DNA of 64,000 nucleotides, taken from contig NZ_JAFFIW010000004.1 of the NCBI RefSeq assembly GCF_018588885.1, positions 186,001 through 250,000 of the forward strand, given 5' to 3'. Shown here in pieces: positions 41,186 to 49,910 of this stretch. This DNA is from Mesorhizobium sp. dw_380. Its GTDB lineage: Bacteria > Pseudomonadota > Alphaproteobacteria > Rhizobiales > Rhizobiaceae. The notes under the pieces are model-generated. The model saw only the letters and a list, made by a program, of their open reading frames with translations. It made no database searches and was not told the origin of the DNA. The position numbers and the translations under genes are program-made. Each line of letters begins with the position of its first letter. Within the stretch, counting starts at the first letter, position 1.

Positions 41186-43162
41186 ATGCTGAATTCTGTT
41201 TCCCTGACATTTCCCGATGGCTCCGTCCGCGACTACGACGCGGCGATGACCGGTGCCGGTCTCGCCGAATCGATCTCGAAGTCGCTGGCCAAGAAGGCCG
41301 TTGCCTACGCCATCGACGGCACGTTGTGCGACCTCAGCGACCCGCTCGGCAAGTCCGGCAAGGTCGAGATCATCACCCGCGACGATCCGCGCGCGCTGGA
41401 GCTCATTCGCCATGACACCGCACATGTGCTGGCGGAAGCCGTGCAGGAACTATGGCCGGGGACGCAGGTGACCATCGGGCCGGTGATCGAGAACGGGTTC
41501 TACTACGACTTCGCCCGCAACGAGCCGTTCACGCCCGACGACTTTCCGGTGATCGAGAAGAAGATGCGCGAGATCATCGCGCGCAACAAGCCGTTCACCA
41601 AGGAGGCCTGGTCGCGCGAGAAGGCAAAAAAGGTCTTCGCCGACAAGGGCGAGCGCTACAAGCTCGAGCTTATCGACGCCATTCCCGAGGACCAGGATCT
41701 CAAGATCTATGCTCAAGGCGACTGGTTCGACCTTTGCCGTGGTCCGCACATGGCCTCGACCGGCCAGATCGGCAACGCTTTCAAGCTGATGAAGGTAGCC
41801 GGGGCCTATTGGCGCGGCGACTCGAACAACCCGATGCTGACCCGCATCTATGGCACGGCCTGGGCCGACCAGGCGCAGCTCGACGCCTACCAGATGATGC
41901 TGGAGGAGGCGGAGAAGCGCGACCATCGCAAGCTCGGCCGCGAAATGGACCTGTTTCATTTCCAGGAAGAGGGTCCGGGCGTCGTCTTCTGGCACGCCAA
42001 GGGCTGGAAGATGTTCCAGAACCTGGTCAACTACATGCGCCGCCGCCTCGACGAGCAGGGCTATCAGGAGGTCAACGCGCCGCAGGTGCTCGACAAAAGC
42101 CTGTGGGAGACGTCAGGCCATTGGGGCTGGTATCGCGACGCCATGTTCAAGGTGACGGTTGCCGGCGACGATACCGACGACGACCGCGTCTTCGCGCTGA
42201 AGCCGATGAACTGCCCGGGCCACGTGCAGATCTTCAAGCATGGGTTGAAGTCATATCGCGATCTACCCGTAAAACTTGCGGAATTCGGCAATGTGCATCG
42301 CTACGAACCGTCGGGCGCGTTGCACGGGCTGATGCGCGTGCGTGGCTTCACGCAGGACGACGCCCACATCTTCTGCACCGAGGAGCAATTGGCGTCGGAA
42401 TGCCTGCGCATCAACGATTTGATCCTGTCGACCTATGCCGATTTCGGTTTTGACGAGATTAGCGTCAAGCTGTCGACGCGACCGGACAAGCGCGTCGGCA
42501 CCGACGAGGCTTGGGATCATGCCGAGGCGATCATGGGCAGCGTGCTGGAGACGATCAGGACAAGGTCCGGCAATCGGATCAAGACCTCGATCAATCCGGG
42601 CGAGGGCGCCTTTTACGGGCCGAAGTTCGAATATGTGCTGAAGGACGCCATCGGCCGCGAATGGCAGTGCGGCACGACGCAGGTCGACTTCAACCTGCCC
42701 GAACGCTTCGGTGCCTTCTACATCGGCTCAGATTCCGAGAAGAAGCAGCCTGTCATGGTGCACCGCGCCATCTGCGGTTCGATGGAGCGTTTCCTCGGTA
42801 TCCTGATCGAGAACTATTCGGGTCATTTCCCGCTGTGGTTCGCACCGCTGCAGGTGGTGGTGGCGACGATCACATCCGACGCCGACGGCTATGCGACCGA
42901 GGTGGTGGCAAAACTGAAGGCCGCCGGCTTGTTGGCGGAAGCGGATCTGCGCAACGAGAAGATCAACTACAAGGTGCGCGAACATTCGCTGGCCAAGGTT
43001 CCGGTCATCCTCGTCTGCGGCAAGCGCGAGGCGGAGGAGCAGACGGTCAACATGCGCCGCCTGGGATCGCGTGACCAGGAGTCGCTTGGCCTCGCCCAGG
43101 CGGTCGAACGGCTGGCCGAAGAAGCGGTCACACCCGATCGCCGGCGCAAGCGCGCGGCCTGA
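41186..43162 (+). CDS. thrS: Threonyl-tRNA synthetase
   Basis: This class II synthetase charges tRNA-Thr. The 658-residue protein has the N-terminal TGS domain (about 1-65), the editing domain with [15 protein letters not shown] near 75 and DLCRGPHM near 183, and the catalytic core. Zinc ligands are in [13 protein letters not shown] near 340 (Cys), DDAHIFC near 392 (His), and MVHRAICGS near 523 (His). An anticodon-binding domain (about 545-650) follows. AGGAGATACGC precedes the ATG. Confidence 0.98.
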   Translation: MLNSVSLTFPDGSVRDYDAAMTGAGLAESISKSLAKKAVAYAIDGTLCDLSDPLGKSGKVEIITRDDPRALELIRHDTAHVLAEAVQELWPGTQVTIGPVIENGFYYDFARNEPFTPDDFPVIEKKMREIIARNKPFTKEAWSREKAKKVFADKGERYKLELIDAIPEDQDLKIYAQGDWFDLCRGPHMASTGQIGNAFKLMKVAGAYWRGDSNNPMLTRIYGTAWADQAQLDAYQMMLEEAEKRDHRKLGREMDLFHFQEEGPGVVFWHAKGWKMFQNLVNYMRRRLDEQGYQEVNAPQVLDKSLWETSGHWGWYRDAMFKVTVAGDDTDDDRVFALKPMNCPGHVQIFKHGLKSYRDLPVKLAEFGNVHRYEPSGALHGLMRVRGFTQDDAHIFCTEEQLASECLRINDLILSTYADFGFDEISVKLSTRPDKRVGTDEAWDHAEAIMGSVLETIRTRSGNRIKTSINPGEGAFYGPKFEYVLKDAIGREWQCGTTQVDFNLPERFGAFYIGSDSEKKQPVMVHRAICGSMERFLGILIENYSGHFPLWFAPLQVVVATITSDADGYATEVVAKLKAAGLLAEADLRNEKINYKVREHSLAKVPVILVCGKREAEEQTVNMRRLGSRDQESLGLAQAVERLAEEAVTPDRRRKRAA

Positions 43163-43182
43163 TTCAATACGTTTTCGATCGA

Positions 43183-43213
43183 ATGGCGGTGGAGCGATCC
43201 ACCGCCATTTTCA
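43183..43213 (+). terminator. Terminator of thrS
   Basis: ATGGCGGTGGA and TCCACCGCCAT form a perfect 11-bp stem around GCGA, followed by TTTCAT. It lies 20 nt after the thrS stop and before the acyltransferase gene. Confidence 0.85.
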
Positions 43214-43247
43214 TATCCCTGTCACGCCAACCTTGTAACGAGCCCCC

Positions 43248-44186
43248 ATGCTCAAGCTGAAATTGCGCGAACGACCCTTTCCCGAGCTTTCCTATGCCAA
43301 TCCGCGCCAGCCGGCGTTGACGCGTTGGTTCATTCATTCGGTCGAAGGCCTTTCGGGCCGCGATCGCTTTGCCGCGCTCTATGATTTCTGGCGCCGCCAG
43401 GTCGTGCCGACCGGCGAGTGCGTGTTCAGCCGCATGCTCGAACTGATCGATGTCGGGGTGCGAACTCCCGACCAATGGCCGCCCGCACAACTGCCTGATA
43501 CCCCGCTTGTGATCGTCGCCAATCATCCCTTCGGCATTGGCGACGGCATCGCCGTCCTCTCGCTCGCCGAGCAGCTCGGGCGGCCGTTCCGGGTGATGAT
43601 CCACAAGGATCTGCTGAAGATCCGTGAGATGGAACCCTATTCGCTGCCGATCGACTTTTCCGAGACCAAGGACGCGCTGAGGAACAACATGGCCGTGCGC
43701 CATGAAGCGGTGCGGCTGCTTAGGGAAGGCGTCACCATCGTGGTGTTTCCGGCTGGCGGCGTCGCCACCGCGCCAAAGGGCTTTGGCCGGGCGCGCGATC
43801 TGCCATGGAAGATGTTTCCGGCCCGTCTCGTCCAAGAGGCGAAGGCGTCGGTCGTTCCCATGCATTTTTCCGGACAGAACGGCAGGCTGTTCCATCTGGT
43901 CAGCGGGCCTATGAACATGGCTGAGCGCGACGGACGCGTGGCGAGGTTTGTCGGCAAGGCGTCGTTGACCTTGCGCACGTCACTGCTGATCCGAGAATTC
44001 GCACGGCTGTCCGGCAAGGCGATCGACGTGCGCGTCGGCGACGTGCTGAGCTGGAGCGAGCTTGAGCCGCTGCGCGAGCGCAAGGCGTTGCTCGATCGCC
44101 TTTACCGCGGGGTGTTCGATCTGGCGCCGGCCCTGCCGCGCCGCCGGCTCCGATTCCTGCCGGCGCGGATCAAGCTGGCTGCCTGA
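43248..44186 (+). CDS. Lysophospholipid acyltransferase family protein (PlsC-like)
   Basis: The 312-residue protein carries the PlsC motif I in a variant form, VANHPFGIGDGIAV near residue 87, where the canonical H-x4-D reads HPFGIGD (H-x5-D), and a second block VFPAGGVATAPKGFGRA near 165 in place of FPEGTR. It therefore resembles the haemolysin-linked acyltransferase subgroup (YbgC/OlsA-related) more than PlsC itself. OlsA/OlsB-type ornithine lipid or phospholipid acylation at the inner membrane is plausible. No membrane span is obvious. Confidence 0.8.
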   Translation: MLKLKLRERPFPELSYANPRQPALTRWFIHSVEGLSGRDRFAALYDFWRRQVVPTGECVFSRMLELIDVGVRTPDQWPPAQLPDTPLVIVANHPFGIGDGIAVLSLAEQLGRPFRVMIHKDLLKIREMEPYSLPIDFSETKDALRNNMAVRHEAVRLLREGVTIVVFPAGGVATAPKGFGRARDLPWKMFPARLVQEAKASVVPMHFSGQNGRLFHLVSGPMNMAERDGRVARFVGKASLTLRTSLLIREFARLSGKAIDVRVGDVLSWSELEPLRERKALLDRLYRGVFDLAPALPRRRLRFLPARIKLAA

Positions 44187-44188
44187 GG

Positions 44189-45151
44189 CTAGTCCGCGCC
44201 TTCCTCAGGATCCATCGCCGCCGCCTCGGTCGCCAGAACCTCGATTTCCTGGTTCTGTCCGCCCACGACCGTGAAATCCTTTTGGTAGATGCGGTCGCGG
44301 TTCTTGGCGATGATGGTGTAGTCGCCTTCGGCAAGCACCATCGAGGCGAAGGCGCCGACGGTCTCTTTGATCGGATCGCCGGATTCGTTGAGCAGCGACC
44401 ACGACGTGTCGGCGATCGCTTCGCCGCCGGCTTCGCGCACCAGCTTCATCGTGATCTCGGCGGCGTGATGCTCGACGGTGGCTTCAGTCAGCTTGCCGGC
44501 CTCGACGCGGATGTCGGAGCGGATGACCGCGTTGACCGCGCCATAGGTCGAGACGACGTGATAGATGCCGGCATTGAGCCGTACGACGCTGTTGGGTTCG
44601 ACGTCCGGAATGATCAGGGCACGATCGCCATTGGGCTCGGCATGGCCTTCATAGATCGAGAAGCGCAGTTTCTTCGGCGGTATGCGCACGCCGCCGGACA
44701 GAACCGCGTCGAGCTTCAGGCCGCCGGCGTCGAGCACGACGCTTTCTCGTTTGGTATCCTTGCCGACTGTGATGCGCTTGGTGGCGCCGGCGCGGCCATA
44801 GGAGGCATGAACCAGATAGCTGCCGGGTTCGAGCTGGAAGACGGCCGTGCCGCCATGCGCGGACGCCACCATCGGTAATTTGCCGTTGACGGCTTCGGGC
44901 TTGAAGACACGCCAGACGAGGCCGCGGGTGATGTCGGCGCCCTTGTCGGTCAGCTGGGCAGAAAGCGTGATGGCGCCGCCGCCGCTTAGCGCAAGCGACG
45001 TTTCGCTCTTGGGCGTCGCATAGCTCGAAATTCCGGGAAGTTTCAGGTCGCTGACGCCGTCCTTTTCCTGCGCGACAGCCATGGAGACCGGCAGCAGGAA
45101 CAGCGCGGCGCAGAGCCGGACCAGGAAAAGACGCAGTCGCCCCTCAAACAT
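44189..45151 (-). CDS. Exported hypothetical protein with repeated beta domains
   Basis: The 320-residue protein has a signal peptide (LRLFLVRLCAALFLLPVSMA, cleaved near VAQE) and three or four similar segments of about 75-90 residues. Each ends in a GxYxV or GDYxI strand: LEPGSYLVHASYG, LNAGIYHVVSTYG, LAEGDYTIIAKNR. This looks like tandem carboxypeptidase-regulatory or Ig-like beta domains. The C-terminus is acidic. Function unknown; periplasmic. ATG 45151 follows AAGG; the upstream start at 45187 is rejected because it displaces the signal peptide. Confidence 0.72.
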   Translation of the reverse strand: MFEGRLRLFLVRLCAALFLLPVSMAVAQEKDGVSDLKLPGISSYATPKSETSLALSGGGAITLSAQLTDKGADITRGLVWRVFKPEAVNGKLPMVASAHGGTAVFQLEPGSYLVHASYGRAGATKRITVGKDTKRESVVLDAGGLKLDAVLSGGVRIPPKKLRFSIYEGHAEPNGDRALIIPDVEPNSVVRLNAGIYHVVSTYGAVNAVIRSDIRVEAGKLTEATVEHHAAEITMKLVREAGGEAIADTSWSLLNESGDPIKETVGAFASMVLAEGDYTIIAKNRDRIYQKDFTVVGGQNQEIEVLATEAAAMDPEEGAD

Positions 45152-45304
45152 GCCTTGCGTTGAAGCCCATGGCGGTGGCAATTTCAAGGCTTAAGAGTCC
45201 GATCCGTGACTCTTCAGCTGGCGCTTGCGCGCCTTTGCCCGAGCCGCCCGACTTCGCGATGGTGCGCTTCAGCTCAAAACAGAGTGTCTAGGAGACTTGC
45301 GTCC

Positions 45305-45889
45305 ATGGCGTCGCCGATCATCGACTTCCTGCTGACCCGAAATTCAGCCCCGATTCCAGATCTCAAGGAGCCGGCGCCCAGCGATGCCGATATCGCAATG
45401 ATGATTGCCGCCGCCACGCGCGTGCCCGATCATGGCCGGCTCGAGCCCTGGCGCTTCATCCTCTATCGCGGCGATGCCCGCGTCGAGATCGGCAGGAAGC
45501 TGGCGGAGCTTGCCGAACGGCGGGAAGGGCCGCTGCCCGAGGGCCGCCGCAACCAGGAACTGGCTCGGTTCTCGCGCGCGCCGCTGGTGATCGGCGTCGT
45601 TTCGGTGCCGAAGGACAACCCAAAAATCCCGCAATGGGAGATGTTCCTGTCAGGCGGCATGGCGGCGATGAACCTGATGCTTGCTGCCAATGCGCTGGGC
45701 TATGGCACCAACATGATCAGCAACTGGTATTCCGACGTGCCGGAGGGCAGGGCGGTGCTCGGACTGGCGCCGCAGGAGCGCGTTATCGGTTTCATCCATA
45801 TCGGATCTTATGCCGGCCCGGCGCCTGAGCGGCCACGGCCTGATCCGGCAAAGCTCTACGCGGATTACTCGGGGCCCTGGGCCGGCTGA
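45305..45889 (+). CDS. Nitroreductase family protein
   Basis: The 194-residue FMN-dependent oxidoreductase has the nitroreductase pattern: FLLTRNSAPIPDLKEPAPSD near 7, IAAATRVPDHGRLEPWRF near 33, and GAGxN-type loop ANALGYGTNMISNW near 130. It is close to the YdjA-like subgroup (short, NRVPDHG). It reduces nitro-aromatics or quinones with NAD(P)H. GGAG precedes ATG 45305; upstream in-frame starts are rejected. The following flavin reductase gene starts immediately at its stop codon. Confidence 0.9.
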   Translation: MASPIIDFLLTRNSAPIPDLKEPAPSDADIAMMIAAATRVPDHGRLEPWRFILYRGDARVEIGRKLAELAERREGPLPEGRRNQELARFSRAPLVIGVVSVPKDNPKIPQWEMFLSGGMAAMNLMLAANALGYGTNMISNWYSDVPEGRAVLGLAPQERVIGFIHIGSYAGPAPERPRPDPAKLYADYSGPWAG

Positions 45890-46498
45890 ATGTTCTACGA
45901 GCCGTCCAAGGGCCACGGGCTGCCGCATGATCCGTCGAAGGCGATCGTGGCGCCGCGCCCTATCGGCTGGATATCGACGCTGAACAGAGCGGGCGAGATC
46001 AATCTCGCACCATACTCCTTCTTCAATGCGGTTTCGACGCGCCCCTTCATCGTCTGGTTCTCCTCGGAGGGCGAGAAGGACAGCGCGACCTTTGCCCAGG
46101 AGACCGGCGAGTTCGTCGCCAATCTGGTCAGCCGCGACCTTGCGGAGAAGATGAATTACACGTCCGTCAACGCGCCGCGCGGCGTCAACGAGTTCGTCTA
46201 TGCCGACCTCGCCATGGCGCCTTCGCGCCTCGTCAGGCCGCCGCGCGTGGCGGCAGCGCCTGCCGCGCTCGAATGGCGGGTGACGGAAGTCTTTCGCCCA
46301 AAGGCGCTGGACGGAACGCCAACCAGTGCCGTCGTCGTCGCCGGCGAAGTGGTCGGCGTGCACATTGACGATGCCTTCCTGACGGAGGGGCTGTTCGACA
46401 TCACCAAGGCCGGCAACGTGGCTCGTCTCGGCTATATGGACTATGCCAGCGTCAACGAGGTCTTTTCGATGCGCCGGCCGCGCTGGGGCGAGGAATAA
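45890..46498 (+). CDS. Flavin reductase family / FMN-binding split-barrel protein
   Basis: The 202-residue protein matches the flavin_reduct domain: DPSKAIVAPRPIGWISTLNR near residue 14, NLAPYSFFNAVSTRPFIVWF near 38, and DSATFAQETGEFVANLVSRD. The C-terminal half has GEVVGVHIDDAFL. It provides reduced FMN or binds it as a redox cofactor. Start and stop with the nitroreductase are adjacent (TGA-ATG), so the two form a translationally coupled pair. Confidence 0.9.
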   Translation: MFYEPSKGHGLPHDPSKAIVAPRPIGWISTLNRAGEINLAPYSFFNAVSTRPFIVWFSSEGEKDSATFAQETGEFVANLVSRDLAEKMNYTSVNAPRGVNEFVYADLAMAPSRLVRPPRVAAAPAALEWRVTEVFRPKALDGTPTSAVVVAGEVVGVHIDDAFLTEGLFDITKAGNVARLGYMDYASVNEVFSMRRPRWGEE

Positions 46499-46611
46499 GG
46501 GCTCCGCACTCGTCCGGCCTTGCCGGCGTTTGTTCGCCGCCTGGCGATCATGACGGCCCGCACTAGACTACTGGTCTATGCCTGCGGGGGGCATATCGTG
46601 GAAGGTCGATC

Positions 46612-47286
46612 ATGATCGCGAAATTGGTCCTTCAGACATTCATCTGGTTCGGCGTCATGGGCGCCTTGCTCTTCCTGTCGGCCGGCACGCTTGCTTGGCC
46701 GGCGGCGTGGGTCTATCTGGTCGTGATGGTCGGGCTCAGTTTCACCTTGGGCGTGACGATGGCGCGGCGCGATCCTGGCCTGATGAATGAGCGGCTGAGT
46801 TCTCCCATCCAGAAGAATCAGACCGCTGCCGACAAGGTCCTGCTGTCCATACTTCTGCTCGCCATTTTTGGGTGGCAGATCTTCATGGGATTCGATTTCC
46901 GTTTCGGCTGGTCGCCGGTTCCCGTCTGGGCGCAGGTTGTCGGCGCGCTGATCCTGCTGATCGGAATCTGGATCTGCTACCTGACCATGCTGGAGAACAG
47001 CTTCGCGGCGCCCGTCGTGAAGATCCAGGATGAGCGTGGACAGCACGTGATCAGCACGGGTCCGTACAGCTACGTCCGCCATCCGATGTATGCCGGCGCC
47101 ATTCTCTTCTTCGCCGGCACGGCACTCCTGCTTGGCTCCTGGTGGGGACTGGCATTGGTGCTCGTATTCATCGTTCTCCTGGCCATCCGCATCTTCATCG
47201 AAGAGAACACGCTTCGCACTGGCCTGCGCGGCTATGACGACTACGCAGCCAATGTTCGCTACCGCCTGATCCCGATGGTCTGGTAG
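46612..47286 (+). CDS. Isoprenylcysteine carboxyl methyltransferase (ICMT) family membrane protein
   Basis: The 224-residue protein has five or so membrane spans and the ICMT-family C-terminus: GPYSYVRHPMYAGAILFF near residue 145 (RHPMY), EENTLRTGLRGYDDYAANVR near 190 and RLIPMVW. Bacterial members methylate or act on small lipid substrates, but no prenyl-cysteine substrate is known in these bacteria. ATG 46612 follows GGAAGGTCGATC. The gene ends 12 nt before the convergent CoA-ester lyase. Confidence 0.88.
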   Translation: MIAKLVLQTFIWFGVMGALLFLSAGTLAWPAAWVYLVVMVGLSFTLGVTMARRDPGLMNERLSSPIQKNQTAADKVLLSILLLAIFGWQIFMGFDFRFGWSPVPVWAQVVGALILLIGIWICYLTMLENSFAAPVVKIQDERGQHVISTGPYSYVRHPMYAGAILFFAGTALLLGSWWGLALVLVFIVLLAIRIFIEENTLRTGLRGYDDYAANVRYRLIPMVW

Positions 47287-47298
47287 CGATTCCGAAGT

Positions 47299-48180
47299 CT
47301 AGCCGGAAATCCCTGCGGCCTTGGCGCGCGCCAGAAGCCGTTCGGCCAACCGCAGATGCGGCCGGTCATACATCTTGCCGTCGATGCCGACGACGCCGGG
47401 ATTTCCCGCCGCCTCGAAGGCGGCGACGATGGCCGCCGATTGCCTCACGGCTTCGATCGACGGTGTGAAGGCCTTGTTGATGACCGGCACCTGGTTGGGA
47501 TGGATCGCCATCTTGCCGGTGAAGCCATCCCGCTCGGCCTCGGCACACTCAGCGGAGAAGGCCGCCATGTCTCGAAAATTCGGAAACACCGTGTCGATTG
47601 CCGCCACCTCCGCGGCGCCGGCCGCAAGGATGGTCATGGTGCGGGCGAAGCGGAAGACGTCGGTGTAGCGGCCATGCTCGTCGCGGGCGGCGCGAGCGCC
47701 GATCGCCGCCGACAGGTCTTCCGCACCCCACGTGACGCCGGCGAGCCGTGTGCTTGCGCCGGCATAGGTGGCGGCGGCCAGCGCGCCCGCGGGGGTTTCG
47801 GTGATGATCGGCAGGATTTTGATCGTTCCGTCGGTCAGGCCGCTTTCAGCCTCGTGAACGCGGAGCTTTGCCGAGAGGTGCTGCACATCCTGGCCGCTGT
47901 TCGACTTCGGCAGCATGATGCCGTGCGGCTTCGCCGGAACGAGCGCGGCAAGATCCTCGTCCGTCAACCCGGTCGAGAGGTCGTTGACTCTGATATAGAT
48001 TGCCGGGCTGGTCTGGCCCCTGCGTTCGATGATGAAGCGTGCCGCGATTTCGCGCGCCGTTGCCTTGTTCTGCGGCGCCACGGAGTCTTCGAGATCGACG
48101 ATGATCACGTCGGCACCGGCGCCAAAGCCTTTCTCCAGCTTCCGCTCGGAATCGCCGGGGACAAACAGCATCGAGCGCAT
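47299..48180 (-). CDS. CoA-ester lyase (CitE/Mcl-like, HpcH/HpaI aldolase family)
   Basis: The 293-residue protein has the family TIM-barrel motifs: RSMLFVPGDSERKLEKGFG at the N-terminus, DVIIVDLEDSV near 22, IYIRVNDLSTGL near 60, GIMLPKS near 85, and TETPAGALAAATYA near 130. It may cleave malyl-CoA or beta-methylmalyl-CoA. The ATG at 48180 overlaps the stop of the upstream MaoC-type gene (ATGA), so the pair is coupled. A lyase/dehydratase pair of this kind fits the beta-methylmalyl-CoA/mesaconyl-CoA step of the ethylmalonyl-CoA pathway or a related acid-degradation route, an inference. Confidence 0.9.
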   Translation of the reverse strand: MRSMLFVPGDSERKLEKGFGAGADVIIVDLEDSVAPQNKATAREIAARFIIERRGQTSPAIYIRVNDLSTGLTDEDLAALVPAKPHGIMLPKSNSGQDVQHLSAKLRVHEAESGLTDGTIKILPIITETPAGALAAATYAGASTRLAGVTWGAEDLSAAIGARAARDEHGRYTDVFRFARTMTILAAGAAEVAAIDTVFPNFRDMAAFSAECAEAERDGFTGKMAIHPNQVPVINKAFTPSIEAVRQSAAIVAAFEAAGNPGVVGIDGKMYDRPHLRLAERLLARAKAAGISG

Positions 48181-48632
48181 CAGGCGGCCTTCTTCAGCAT
48201 CATCGCTTGCCTGACGCATTTGGCGACGAGGTCGCCATGCTGGTTGTAGGCGCGGTGCTCGAATTCGACGATGCCACGATCCGGCTTCGATTTCGATTCC
48301 CTTGCCGAGATGACTGTGGTCTCGACGCGGATGGTGTCGCCATGGAAGACCGGATGCGGAAACACGGTTTCCTTCATGCCGAGATTGGCGACCGTCGTGC
48401 CGACGGTGATGTCATTGACCGAAATGCCGATCATCAGGCCCAGCGTGAACAGCGAGTTGACGAGCGGCTTGCCCCACTCGCTCTTAGCGGCGAAATCGAA
48501 GTCGATATGGAGAGGTTGCGGGTTCAGCGTCATCACCGAAAACAGCATGTTGTCGCTCTCGGTCACGGTCTTGCGCAGCGTGTGCTGAAAGACATGGCCG
48601 ACGACGAACTCTTCGAGATAAAGCCCGGCCAT
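48180..48632 (-). CDS. MaoC-type (hotdog) dehydratase
   Basis: The 150-residue hotdog-fold protein has LEEFVVGHVFQHTLRKTVTE near residue 5 and the FTLGLMIGIS helix region, with SDNMLFSVMTLNPQPLHIDF (D and H of the hydratase pair). The substrate is probably a CoA thioester such as mesaconyl-CoA, given the linked lyase. GGAGGAAACAGAAA precedes ATG 48632; an upstream frame to 48674 is rejected. First gene of a two-gene operon. Confidence 0.88.
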   Translation of the reverse strand: MAGLYLEEFVVGHVFQHTLRKTVTESDNMLFSVMTLNPQPLHIDFDFAAKSEWGKPLVNSLFTLGLMIGISVNDITVGTTVANLGMKETVFPHPVFHGDTIRVETTVISARESKSKPDRGIVEFEHRAYNQHGDLVAKCVRQAMMLKKAA

Positions 48633-48785
48633 TTTCTGTTTCCTCCATTGATCGACGGTTGATAGGCGCTGCATCTGGCGCTCGCAAGCCAGTTAATGAA
48701 CATGGTGAACCGTTCGTAAACCATTTCTGCCTACCGTCTCCAACGGGGCCGGAAACCTTCCGGCAAGGGGCGTTAGCAGACGGGC

Positions 48786-49910
48786 ATGGTAGTTGTTTCG
48801 CATTTCCTGAAATGGATCTACACGGCCAGGGTGTCGGAGCGCGCAGCCGCGGCAAGCGCACTGGCCCGGGCCTATGTCAATTCCGAATTGCCGTTCGAGG
48901 ACCGCTGCGCCGCCGAGGCGGCGCTGACGCTGCTGCTCGACGATGCCTCGTCGAAGGTGCGGCTGGCAATGGCCGAAGCGCTCTCGATGAGCCACCACGC
49001 GCCGCTCCAGATCATCAGTGCGCTGGCGTCGGACCAGCCGGAGGTCGCCGGTGTGGTGCTGGCGCGCTCGCCGCTGCTTACCGACGCCGATCTGATCAGC
49101 CGCGTGGCGGCGAGCCAGAAGGCGACGCAGAAGCTGATCGCCGACCGTCCGCTCGTCTCGATGGCGTTGTCGGCGGCCATCGCCGAGATCGGCGAGGCGG
49201 AAGCCTGCGCGGTTCTGCTGGCCAACAGCGGTGCCGCGATCGCTTCGCTGAGCTTCCGCCGCATGGCCGAACGCCACGGGCATCTCCCCCTGGTGCGCGA
49301 GGCGCTGATATCGGATATCAGGCTGCCGGCCGACTGCCGTCATATGCTGCTCATCAAACTCGGCGAGACATTGAAGACATCGCCGCTGGTCATGGCTTTG
49401 ATGGGAGCAGCGCGTGCCGATCGCGTCATGCGGGACGCCTGCGTCAAGGCTTCCGTGACGCTGATCGAAGGCACGCGCCAGGAAGAACACGCGGCGCTGA
49501 TCGAACATCTCAGGCTGCGCGGCGATCTCACCGCCAGCTTCCTCATCCGCACCATTGCGCATGGCAAGGTCGACTTCTTCGGCTCGACGCTGGTGGCGCT
49601 CGGCCAGCAATCCGAGCAGCGGGTGAGAGCGCTGCTGGCCGGCGGGCACGATGTCGCCTTGCAGGCGCTGTTCCGCAGCGCCGGCCTGGCTGCCGCCACA
49701 CATGCGATCATCCTGCGTGCGCTGAAAATCTGGCGGGAGGTCGCCAATGGCAAGCGCGTCGCCGGCGTGCAGGAAGTCAGCTGGCTGATGCTCAAGGACT
49801 TGGGCGGGCAATCCGCGGAAGGCGATCTTGCCGCTCTGGTTAAGTCGATCCATCTCGACGCACTGCGCGAGAACGCGCGCGGCCACGCGCTGGCGATCGC
49901 GGCGGCCTAA
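48786..49910 (+). CDS. DUF2336 domain-containing protein
   Basis: The 374-residue all-helical protein matches DUF2336, alphaproteobacterial proteins of unknown role with HEAT-like repeats (AAAASALARAYVNSEL; VRLAMAEALSMSHHAPLQII; PEVAGVVLARSPLLTDADLI). The helical repeat character is clear over residues 10-160. There is no signal peptide or membrane span, so it should be cytosolic. It is convergent with the FUSC gene and their stop codons overlap by 4 nt. Confidence 0.82.
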   Translation: MVVVSHFLKWIYTARVSERAAAASALARAYVNSELPFEDRCAAEAALTLLLDDASSKVRLAMAEALSMSHHAPLQIISALASDQPEVAGVVLARSPLLTDADLISRVAASQKATQKLIADRPLVSMALSAAIAEIGEAEACAVLLANSGAAIASLSFRRMAERHGHLPLVREALISDIRLPADCRHMLLIKLGETLKTSPLVMALMGAARADRVMRDACVKASVTLIEGTRQEEHAALIEHLRLRGDLTASFLIRTIAHGKVDFFGSTLVALGQQSEQRVRALLAGGHDVALQALFRSAGLAAATHAIILRALKIWREVANGKRVAGVQEVSWLMLKDLGGQSAEGDLAALVKSIHLDALRENARGHALAIAAA

